Shown here in pieces: positions 1-5,109 of a stretch of DNA of 11,028 nt. A program made the position numbers and the translations under genes. Where the stretch lies: assembly GCA_023443985.1 (NCBI GenBank), contig JAEZSJ010000024.1, positions 1 to 11,028 of the forward strand, given 5' to 3'. This stretch comes from Verrucomicrobiota bacterium. Lineage in GTDB: Bacteria; Verrucomicrobiota; Verrucomicrobiia; Opitutales; Opitutaceae. Position 1 is the first letter of the stretch; each line of letters opens with the position of its first letter. The notes under the pieces were generated by a model. That model did no database searches. It was not told the origin of the DNA and saw nothing but the letters and a program-made list of their open reading frames with translations.

Positions 1-33
1 GTCACGCACGGGGTTCGCCTCGCTCAGCACCAT
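1..33 (-). CDS. possible start of a further downstream gene (partial, runs off the left edge)
   Basis: On the minus strand an ATG at 33 opens a frame that stays open to the window edge (11 codons, MVLSEANPVRD). It overlaps the end of the methyltransferase gene by 10 bases. Its support is positional: the two genes before it are tightly coupled, so a third overlapping gene is plausible. No clear Shine-Dalgarno sequence precedes the ATG (only a GCGGGTGCGG stretch), and 11 residues are too few to identify a family. It could equally be a chance open frame. Confidence 0.25.
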   Translation of the reverse strand, partial: MVLSEANPVRD

Positions 34-494
34 CGCCGCACCCGCCGACAGTACGCGCGAAACGGGCCACCGAAGACCGCCTCGAGGGTCCTCTCCTCGT
101 GCGGGATCACCGCCCCGTTGATCACGCCGAAGAACAACGCCGGGGCCAACAACAGCCCGACCGCGCCCCAGCCGAGCCATGGCACGAACGCGAGCAACAG
201 CATCCCGAGGTAGATCGGGTTGCGCGAGAACCGGAAGGGCCCGCGTTCGAGGAGACTCGTGGGTTGCCGCAGCGGCAGGATCGTCGTGCGGTGGCGGCGG
301 AACTCGACCGCGGCCCAACCGATCACTCCCAGCGCCAACACGGCGAGTGCGAGGGCGCCCGCGGGCAGGCGAAACCAGGCATGCCGCAACGGCGGCATCA
401 TCCGCGTGGCCAACACGGCCGCGCCAATCGCCAGCGCGAGCACGGCAGGCGGCGGAAGTTTCGCGAGCGGGGTGCGCAAGGGTGCCGGGTTCAT
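24..494 (-). CDS. small membrane methyltransferase, isoprenylcysteine/phospholipid methyltransferase-like
   Basis: The 156-residue protein is largely hydrophobic, with likely membrane segments near residues 16-36, 43-65 and a re-entrant or paired stretch at 92-128. It carries the hallmark of the ICMT/PEMT-like family: an R-N-P-x-Y-x-G motif at 91-97, then a His-Glu-Glu triplet at 132-134, then an F-G-x-x-[FY]-x-x-Y-x-x-x-V-R-R-W tail at 141-155. Known members use S-adenosylmethionine at the membrane face. Bacteria generally lack prenylated CaaX proteins, so the substrate (lipid, quinone-like or small thiol) cannot be read from sequence. The protein ends right after the RRW motif with a Cys, whereas relatives usually continue a few residues as I/L-P. 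The ATG overlaps the upstream tautomerase stop as ATGA, implying translational coupling. The family is fairly certain; the substrate is unknown. Confidence 0.8.
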   Translation of the reverse strand: MNPAPLRTPLAKLPPPAVLALAIGAAVLATRMMPPLRHAWFRLPAGALALAVLALGVIGWAAVEFRRHRTTILPLRQPTSLLERGPFRFSRNPIYLGMLLLAFVPWLGWGAVGLLLAPALFFGVINGAVIPHEERTLEAVFGGPFRAYCRRVRRWC

Positions 495-880
495 TGCTCG
501 ACCTTGTACGGCAGGGTCAGCTCATCGCCGGGGAGGCCGCGGATGCCCCAGTTGTGCTTCGGCGTCTCGTGGATCGTGATCTCCACGTCCTGCTTCGCGA
601 TTCCGAGGTCGCGCTCGAAGCGCTCGAAGATGGAACGGATGAGCAACTTCTTGGCCTCGACCGACCGGCCTTCGAACATGCTGATCTCGATGATCGTGTA
701 GCGCTCGCTGCGATCGGCGGGATGGATGAAGTCCTCGGCGGCCAGCCCGATGAAGCGATGAAAGCGTTTGTCGGCCGGCAACCCGAGCGCGGCGGTCACA
801 CATCCGTGCAACACGTCCGAGATCGCCTGCCGCCGGCCGTTGAAGTGTTCCAACCTCGAATACACCAAGATCTGCGCCAT
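491..880 (-). CDS. tautomerase-family protein lacking the N-terminal proline
   Basis: The 129-residue protein resembles the tautomerase_2-like branch of the 4-oxalocrotonate tautomerase superfamily. Supporting features are an N-terminal beta strand (AQILVYSR), a R-x-x-I-S-D helix start near 17-21, the central Y-T-I-I-E-I-S-M-F-E-G-R-S-V-E-A-K-K core (about 60-77), and a conserved C-terminal block with E-x-P-K-x-N-W-G-I-R-G around 108-118. I chose the ATG at 880 because it places the first beta strand at the N terminus as the family requires. An in-frame ATG at 970 would add 30 basic residues without similarity and has no ribosome site. Superfamily enzymes use Pro-2 of the gene product, exposed as Pro-1, as the catalytic base. 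Here residue 2 is Ala, so activity is doubtful or uses another mechanism. It is coupled to the membrane methyltransferase by a 4-base ATGA overlap. Confidence 0.8.
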   Translation of the reverse strand: MAQILVYSRLEHFNGRRQAISDVLHGCVTAALGLPADKRFHRFIGLAAEDFIHPADRSERYTIIEISMFEGRSVEAKKLLIRSIFERFERDLGIAKQDVEITIHETPKHNWGIRGLPGDELTLPYKVEQ

Positions 881-1015
881 GGTCGCGCCAGCCTGCAGGG
901 TCCCGCGCCGTTTTGAAGCGATTTCCGCCGCACGGACGCCCGGAATCCACGAACCCGGGAAACGCGCCATAGGAGGGACGCCTCAACTTCGGCACCCGCG
1001 AACCGCGCCGCAGAA

Positions 1016-1031
1016 CCCTGGTCGACCGGGG
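1016..1031. promoter_or_regulatory. inverted repeat CCCTGGTCGACCGGGG, possible operator
   Basis: The core GGTCGACC at 1020-1027 is a perfect 8-base palindrome flanked by CCC and GGG, with one T/G mismatch in the arms. It lies in the divergent spacer where a regulator shared by both units could bind. A perfect 8-base palindrome is expected by chance in GC-rich DNA now and then, so the call is weak. Confidence 0.2.
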
Positions 1032-1084
1032 TCTTCACCCCAGCACCGCGCGAGTTGAACACCCGGTTTTGCAGGCCGGACGTT

Positions 1085-1090
1085 TACACT
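1085..1090 (+). promoter_or_regulatory. possible -10 element of the pilin operon promoter
   Basis: TACACT within GTTTACACTAGG matches 4 of 6 positions of TATAAT and is one of the few A/T-richer spots upstream of the pilin genes. No good -35 hexamer sits 16-18 bases before it; TTGAAC at 1055-1060 is too far, with a 24-base spacer. It would give an mRNA leader of about 40 bases. Tentative. Confidence 0.25.
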
Positions 1091-1138
1091 AGGAGACGAA
1101 AGCCCGCGTCCCCACAAAACCGGCGCCCCCCCACCGCC

Positions 1139-1600
1139 ATGCCACGCTACCGCCATTCCTGTCGCCGCCGTCTCGGAATGACCCTGCTCGAGGTCATGCT
1201 GGCCGCGTTTGTCCTCGTGATTGTCTTCGGCGCGGCACTCTCGACCGTGGTGCAGGTCGGCCGGGTCGTCGTCGCCGCCAAGAACCGCACCCGCGCGGTG
1301 ACGGTGCTGAACCAGAAGCTGGAGGAGATGCGCTCCCTCACCTTCGCCAACCTCTCGAACAGTCTCGGATCGAGCGGCTTCCTCTCCGGCACCGAGACCG
1401 ACATCGGCTTCACCGGCACCAGCACCGCCGAATTCCGCTGGACGCGCACGGTGGACGCCGCTGCGGACGATGCCTCGGAGAACCTGTTCAAGGTCGTTGT
1501 CACCGTCTCATGGATTCAAGGAGGCCAGGAGCGCAGCCTCCGCGCCTACTCGTACTTCTCCCGGGACGGGATCGTCACCGCGGAGTCCGCCGCCACCTGA
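1139..1600 (+). CDS. type IV prepilin-like minor pilin, PilV/GspI type
   Basis: The 153-residue protein has a class III prepilin leader: 13 mostly basic residues ending in Gly, then M-T-L-L-E-V, so prepilin peptidase should cut between G13 and M14, leaving Glu at mature position +5. A hydrophobic helix follows (about 16-38). Met at +1 with TLLEV is typical of the GspI/PilV branch. The remaining ~115 residues are a soluble, Ser/Thr-rich globular head ending in beta strands (F-K-V-V-V-T-V-S-W). It probably sits in the tip or priming complex of a type IV pilus or pseudopilus. I chose the ATG at 1139 because it gives a normal short leader. A TTG at 1055 would add 28 residues, and the ATG at 1178 is the mature Met itself. 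No Shine-Dalgarno sequence lies directly upstream. It is the first gene of a three-gene operon. Confidence 0.82.
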   Translation: MPRYRHSCRRRLGMTLLEVMLAAFVLVIVFGAALSTVVQVGRVVVAAKNRTRAVTVLNQKLEEMRSLTFANLSNSLGSSGFLSGTETDIGFTGTSTAEFRWTRTVDAAADDASENLFKVVVTVSWIQGGQERSLRAYSYFSRDGIVTAESAAT

Positions 1601-1614
1601 ACCGGAGACCCGCC

Positions 1615-2172
1615 ATGAGACACGACCGCCGCGGCTTCACCCTCACCGAGATCCTCTTTGCGACCACGCTGCTCCTGATGGTCGGGGGGGCGGCGCTGAG
1701 CGTGTTCCTGTCGGTGAACCGGTCGATGTACGGCCTCTCCGACACGATCGCGCTCAACGCCCACACGCGCATCACCCTCGAGCGGGTGCTCTGGGATCTG
1801 CGGGCCCTGGCGAAGGTCACCCAGGCCGACGCACGCAGCCTCGCCGGCGAGTTCATCGTGCCCGGCAGCGGGGAGACCGCCGCCCTCGCGTATCGTTTCG
1901 AGGGCAACCACCTCGTGCGGCAGGTCACCATGCCCGGCCGCCCCGTCGAGACGAAGATCGTCCTCGAGCAACTCCGCACCGAAGGCACCGCGGCATCGCG
2001 CTTCAGCTACCGCAACCGCAGCGGCGCGGCGACCAGCACCGCGGCCGAGGTGCGCGCCGTGCGGCTCGAGTTCGCCCCGCTTCCCACCTCGCGCCAAGCC
2101 GCGGGGCTCACCACCGGCCAGAACGCCCCGTTCTGGTCCGCCCTCGTCCAACTGCGCAATGCGAACGGCTGA
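1615..2172 (+). CDS. type IV prepilin-like minor pilin, PilW/GspJ type
   Basis: The 185-residue protein begins MRHDRRG then F-T-L-T-E-I, a textbook prepilin peptidase site (cut G7/F8, Glu at +5). A single hydrophobic helix covers roughly residues 8-30. The post-helix stretch (about 45-65) carries a conserved-looking amphipathic R-I-T-L-E-R-V-L-W-D-L-R segment like that of PilW/GspJ proteins. The rest is a moderately charged beta-rich head. The start is fixed by GGAG at 1604-1607, seven bases before the ATG; a longer open frame from 1510 overlaps the previous gene and destroys the leader. It lies 14 bases after the PilV-like gene and overlaps the next gene by 14 bases, so the three are surely one operon. 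The order V-W-X matches minor-pilin operons known from type IV pilus systems. Confidence 0.82.
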   Translation: MRHDRRGFTLTEILFATTLLLMVGGAALSVFLSVNRSMYGLSDTIALNAHTRITLERVLWDLRALAKVTQADARSLAGEFIVPGSGETAALAYRFEGNHLVRQVTMPGRPVETKIVLEQLRTEGTAASRFSYRNRSGAATSTAAEVRAVRLEFAPLPTSRQAAGLTTGQNAPFWSALVQLRNANG

Positions 2173-3799
2173 CCCCACGCCAAACGGCCGGCGCGGTTCC
2201 GCGCTGCTTCTGGTCCTCGTGCTCGGCACCGTGCTGCTGCTCGGGCTCGCCGCGTTGGTGGGCACCGCCGTGACCGAGCACCGCAATTCCGAGCGCACGT
2301 TCCTCGCGAGCGCGGCGTTCGCCCTCGCCGAAGCCGGCGTCGACCGCACGACGCGCACGATCCTCGACGACACGTTCGCCGCGGACGCCTCGCCCTGGCG
2401 CACCGTCGGCGGCAACTACGTTCGCACCTTCACCGCCGACACCGCCGCCCTCGGCGGCCGCCGCGGCGGCTATCAGGTGGTCGTCGCCCGCAGCGGCACC
2501 GTCTACACCGTCTCGTCCAAAGGCTGGGTCGAGAACGTCGGCGCCTCCACCCGTAGCGAGCGCGCAGTCGAGGTGGTGTTCGACCGCCGACTCGCCCCGG
2601 CGGGGGCCGCTCAGGGCGCGGGCTGCATCGCCCTCGATCAGTTCCTCGCCGGCAGCACCGCAGATGCCGCCATCAGCACCTCGCAGGTCGGGCCGACCTT
2701 CGACAGCTACAGCAGTGAGAACAACGCCGAACCGAGCGCGCTGAACCGCTCCAACAAGACGCTCGTCGGCACCCTCAGCGCCGCCGACGGCGCCCTCAAT
2801 CTGAGCAACGGCAGCTACTTCTGCACCGTCGGCACCGGTTCGTCCACGGGCAATGCGACACCCGCGGTGAAGACCGCGAAAAACGCCAGCCCGCCCTACG
2901 AAACCCTGACCAAGCTCGACGATCCGACCGACACCGTGGAGAATCCCGTCGCCTACAATCCCGGGCTCGTTCGTCACGACCTGAGCATCACAGTGGATCC
3001 CGTCATCCCGCCCGACGCGCCCGAAAAGGAGGGCTGGGTCCACACCCTGCCGAAGGACGGATCCAGCCAGCAGCAGTTCAAGTCGTCCGGAAAACTCTCC
3101 GACTTCGACCGCGCCTCCCACAAGAAGGAGACGACCGCCGCCCGCGACGGGAATACGTTCTCCATCGGCGCCACCGATGCCGACAAGAACTACGTCGCCG
3201 TGAGCGACCTGGGAAACATCAACAAGATCGATGTGACGGGCACGGTCATCCTCGTCGTGGCCCACCAGCCGATCAACGCCAGCAACGGCATCACCGTCAA
3301 TTTCCGCTCCCCGAACGCGAAGCTCATCCTCTACGCCGGCAGCGGCCTGAGCGGCGTGTTGAAGACAACCCAGCAGATCGGCAGCGCCGTCACCCCGAAC
3401 TGGGAGGCGAAACGGCTGACCGTCGCCATGCTGCCGGGCAACCACAAGATCAACATGCAGTCGCTCGAGCCCACCGCGATCAACGCGCACGTGACCACCG
3501 CCGCGCAAAACCCGACCGCCGGCGGCACGATCACCATGAATTTCGACGACCGCAGCACCTTCGTCGGCCAGATCGTCGCTCCCTACTCCACCGCGCAGCT
3601 CAGCGCCACCGGCCAGAAGGGCAAGATGTCCGACTACTGCGGCTCGCTGCTCGCCAAGACCATCTCGATCACCGGCTCGAACGGCTTCGCCTTCCATTAC
3701 GACCAGCACGCCAACGCCGCCGGCGGCGGCGCCACCACGCCGACGCTGGTCCGGACCACCTGGCGCCAGCTCCTCGCGAACGATCCCGTCTTCGACTGA
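2159..3799 (+). CDS. PilX/GspK-like minor pilin with a large beta-rich C-terminal region
   Basis: The 546-residue protein starts with a basic leader ending R-R-G13, then S-A-L-L-L-V-L and a long hydrophobic helix to about residue 38. The usual Glu at +5 is replaced by Leu, as is common in PilX and GspK proteins. The helix is followed by the PilX-type continuation with E-H-R-N-S-E-R at 40-46 and a F-A-L-A-E-A-G-V-D stretch near 54-62. The C-terminal half consists of repeated beta strands (I-D-V-T-G-T-V-I-L, K-L-I-L-Y-A-G, A-K-T-I-S-I-T-G-S-N-G) and ends in an F-H-Y-D motif at 512-515. This resembles the DUF7305-type region found on PilX-like proteins, by recall only. Only three Cys are seen past the leader. 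The ATG lies inside the preceding gene (14-base overlap), implying coupling. It probably forms a large exposed tip or priming subunit; the ligand is unknown. Confidence 0.78.
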   Translation: MRTADPTPNGRRGSALLLVLVLGTVLLLGLAALVGTAVTEHRNSERTFLASAAFALAEAGVDRTTRTILDDTFAADASPWRTVGGNYVRTFTADTAALGGRRGGYQVVVARSGTVYTVSSKGWVENVGASTRSERAVEVVFDRRLAPAGAAQGAGCIALDQFLAGSTADAAISTSQVGPTFDSYSSENNAEPSALNRSNKTLVGTLSAADGALNLSNGSYFCTVGTGSSTGNATPAVKTAKNASPPYETLTKLDDPTDTVENPVAYNPGLVRHDLSITVDPVIPPDAPEKEGWVHTLPKDGSSQQQFKSSGKLSDFDRASHKKETTAARDGNTFSIGATDADKNYVAVSDLGNINKIDVTGTVILVVAHQPINASNGITVNFRSPNAKLILYAGSGLSGVLKTTQQIGSAVTPNWEAKRLTVAMLPGNHKINMQSLEPTAINAHVTTAAQNPTAGGTITMNFDDRSTFVGQIVAPYSTAQLSATGQKGKMSDYCGSLLAKTISITGSNGFAFHYDQHANAAGGGATTPTLVRTTWRQLLANDPVFD

Positions 3800-3821
3800 G
3801 CGTCGCGTCACCGCCGTCCGG

Positions 3822-4664
3822 TTACACTCCCACCGCGAGCACCGCGTCGGCCTTCTCCAGGCTCGCGTCCACCTCGAGCAGGATGTCCGGCAGATCCGTC
3901 TCCGGAATCCCGAGCGCGTGCCACACATCCGAAGCGCTCGACTCCGGCCGGTACGCGGTGCCGTGGTGCACCGCGTGCAGGTTGCACACGTAGTCCGCGA
4001 GATAGACCATTTGCGCCAGCTGGTCGCCCTCGCCCGAGGGATCGTGGTGCGCCGCCGTCGCCTGCACGAGCGGCTCCGGGAGGTGCCAGTGTTCCAGCAG
4101 CCGCGCGCCCACATCGGCGTGGTCGGTGTCGATCATGCGCCGCTCGATCTCGAACAACGGCCGCCCGCTCTCGTGCGCGTTCAGGAGCACCCGGCCGTAG
4201 CCCACGCCCAGCGTGCGGTCCAGCACCAGCATGCCGATGTCGTGCAACAGCCCCGCCGCGTGCAGCTCCGGCGCCGGGATCGTGATCCGCCGCGCCCGGT
4301 GATGCAGGATCTGCGTCGCCTGCGCCACCGCGAGGCAGTGCCGCCAATACTGGCGGTGGGAGAACTGCATCGGCCGCAGCGTCCGCATCAACGAGAGTGC
4401 GTACACCACATCGCGCACCCCATCGATCCCGATGCGGATCACGGCCTCGGCGATCGATTTCACGCCCTTGCCGCGGTAGTAGACCGAGTTCGCCAGCCGC
4501 AACACCCGGGCCGATACCGTCGAGTCGAGCATCGCCACCTCGGCGAGCTGTTCGGCCATCACCCAGTCGGTGTGCAACAACTGCGACAGCCGCAGCACGA
4601 CCTCCGGCGCCGCCGGAAAGCCCACGGCGTCGAGCTGTTGGATGTACTCGTCGGTGGCGCTCAT
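3822..4664 (-). CDS. HDOD-domain signalling protein with retained HD metal-ligand residues
   Basis: The 280-residue protein is a single HDOD domain (about 12-210) plus a helical C-terminal tail. The N-terminal part has the family pattern P-x-x-x-x-x-L-x-x-L-L followed by L-D-S-T-V-S-A-R-V-L-R-L-A-N-S (46-60) and the I-A-E-A-V-I-R-I-G block (71-79). The HD core shows Y-W-R-H (H109), L-L-H-D-I-G (H141, D142), D-x-D-H (H182), A-H-H-D-P (H206, H207) and L-A-D (D224). HDOD proteins usually act as signalling outputs, often next to c-di-GMP or chemotaxis components, and have no one established reaction. The start is supported by AGAGGT seven bases before the ATG. It is convergent with the pilin operon (22-base gap). 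No partner receiver, GGDEF or EAL domain is present in the window. Confidence 0.85.
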   Translation of the reverse strand: MSATDEYIQQLDAVGFPAAPEVVLRLSQLLHTDWVMAEQLAEVAMLDSTVSARVLRLANSVYYRGKGVKSIAEAVIRIGIDGVRDVVYALSLMRTLRPMQFSHRQYWRHCLAVAQATQILHHRARRITIPAPELHAAGLLHDIGMLVLDRTLGVGYGRVLLNAHESGRPLFEIERRMIDTDHADVGARLLEHWHLPEPLVQATAAHHDPSGEGDQLAQMVYLADYVCNLHAVHHGTAYRPESSASDVWHALGIPETDLPDILLEVDASLEKADAVLAVGV

Positions 4665-4671
4665 CTCGGCG

Positions 4672-4677
4672 ACCTCT
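4672..4677 (-). promoter_or_regulatory. ribosome binding site of the HDOD gene
   Basis: On the minus strand AGAGGT lies seven bases before the ATG at 4664. It is one of the clearest Shine-Dalgarno sequences in the window and decides the start. Confidence 0.6.
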
Positions 4678-4691
4678 TATCGGCCTCCGGC

Positions 4692-4711
4692 CCGGAAACC
4701 CAAGCTTCCGG
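4692..4711 (-). promoter_or_regulatory. hairpin in the presumed leader of the HDOD gene
   Basis: CCGGAA at 4692-4697 and TTCCGG at 4706-4711 form a perfect 6-base stem with an 8-base loop, about 30-50 bases upstream of the HDOD start. It could shape the 5' leader or bind a protein. I could not match the surrounding leader to c-di-GMP, cobalamin or other riboswitch classes that I know. Confidence 0.3.
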
Positions 4712-4813
4712 CGGTAACAGTGCTGTGAATCCCGCCCCCGGCAACCGGCGGAGCGGGGTTCGGGAGGGAGGCGTGATGAGCTGGCAAACAGCCGTGGGAA
4801 GGCCCGCCGCGCG

Positions 4814-4851
4814 TCTCCGCTCCGTTCCCGTTTTCCAGTTTCTCACATTCC
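4814..4851. repeat. degenerate direct repeat, copy 1
   Basis: The copy begins TCTCCGCTCC and ends TTTCTCACATTCC. It aligns with 4983-5019 over nearly its full length with a few substitutions and small indels (shared blocks TCTCCGCTCC, TTCCAGTTT and CACAT). Read on the minus strand it is a run of GAAACTG/GAAAACG/GGAACGG-like heptamers, suggesting decay of a short tandem repeat. Confidence 0.5.
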
Positions 4852-4864
4852 TCGTCCGTCCCCT

Positions 4865-4901
4865 CGCCGCTCTCACGAGCGGCGGCACACAGCGATGTGC
4901 C
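4865..4901. repeat. two adjacent hairpins
   Basis: CGCCGCTC (4865-4872) pairs with GAGCGGCG (4877-4884) around a TCAC loop, an uninterrupted 8-base stem. GGCACA (4884-4889) pairs with TGTGCC (4896-4901) around a 6-base loop. Neither is followed by a T-run on either strand, so they are unlikely to be terminators. Their position between divergent genes would fit a regulatory or insulating structure; the role is unknown. Confidence 0.4.
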
Positions 4902-4921
4902 TCGTTGTTGCCCATACCTTT

Positions 4922-4974
4922 CGTGTCCACCGCTTCCGTCTCCTGAGTTCGCGTGGTCCAGCGTCGCCGTCTCC
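4922..4974. repeat. short imperfect duplication
   Basis: The stretches 4922-4943 (CGTGTCCACCGCTTCCGTCTCC) and 4952-4974 align with one gap and about four mismatches, 30 bases apart. This is part of the same low-complexity pyrimidine-rich tract and probably arose by slippage or local duplication. Confidence 0.35.
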
Positions 4975-4982
4975 AGATCGAT

Positions 4983-5019
4983 TCTCCGCTCCTTTCTTCC
5001 GTTCCAGTTTTCCACATCC
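4983..5019. repeat. degenerate direct repeat, copy 2
   Basis: This is the partner of the copy at 4814-4851, 169 bases downstream in the same orientation. It begins TCTCCGCTCC and ends TTTTCCACATCC. The minus strand shows GGAAAAC and GGAACGG units. It lies 91-127 bases before the hrpA start codon, so it is probably in or near the hrpA leader. Confidence 0.5.
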
Positions 5020-5109
5020 ACCATTCCGCCTCCTCGCTCCTCCACCCGCCGCCGCACGTTTCGCGCTTCCCCGCCGGCGCGCTTTGCGGGACAACGTTCC
5101 CCCGACCTC

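Larger units (their letters stand above)
881..1138. other. divergent intergenic region between tautomerase and pilin operon
   Basis: These 258 bases separate two divergently oriented transcription units and should contain both promoters. I see no convincing gene here; the frames that cross it are extensions of the flanking genes. Visible items are a near-perfect dyad at 1016-1031, a possible -10 element at 1085-1090, and an AGGAG at 1091-1095 that lies 43 bases before the pilin ATG and therefore does not serve as its ribosome site. Confidence 0.6.
4665..5109. other. divergent intergenic region between HDOD gene and hrpA
   Basis: These 445 bases hold no gene that I can support. The plus strand is pyrimidine-rich over about 4814-5060, and open frames in several phases cross it only because stop codons are rare in such sequence. 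It contains a pair of degenerate direct repeats (4814-4851 and 4983-5019), a second pair (4922-4943 and 4952-4974), and two adjacent hairpins (4865-4901). Promoters for both flanking genes should lie here, but no convincing -35/-10 pair stands out. Confidence 0.6.

Noticed and set aside
2108..4114. Minus-strand open frame of 668 codons across the PilX-like gene and part of the HDOD gene
   Set aside because: It overlaps two well-supported genes in other frames and has an Ala/Gly/Arg-rich shadow composition.
4681..4830. Cobalamin or c-di-GMP riboswitch in the HDOD leader (minus strand)
   Set aside because: Fragments such as CACTGTTACCGCCGG look suggestive, but the conserved core blocks of neither class are present in order.
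4897..5109. N-terminal extension of HrpA from a GTG at 4897
   Set aside because: The 71 extra residues are low-complexity, come from the repeat-bearing pyrimidine-rich tract, and do not resemble the family N terminus.
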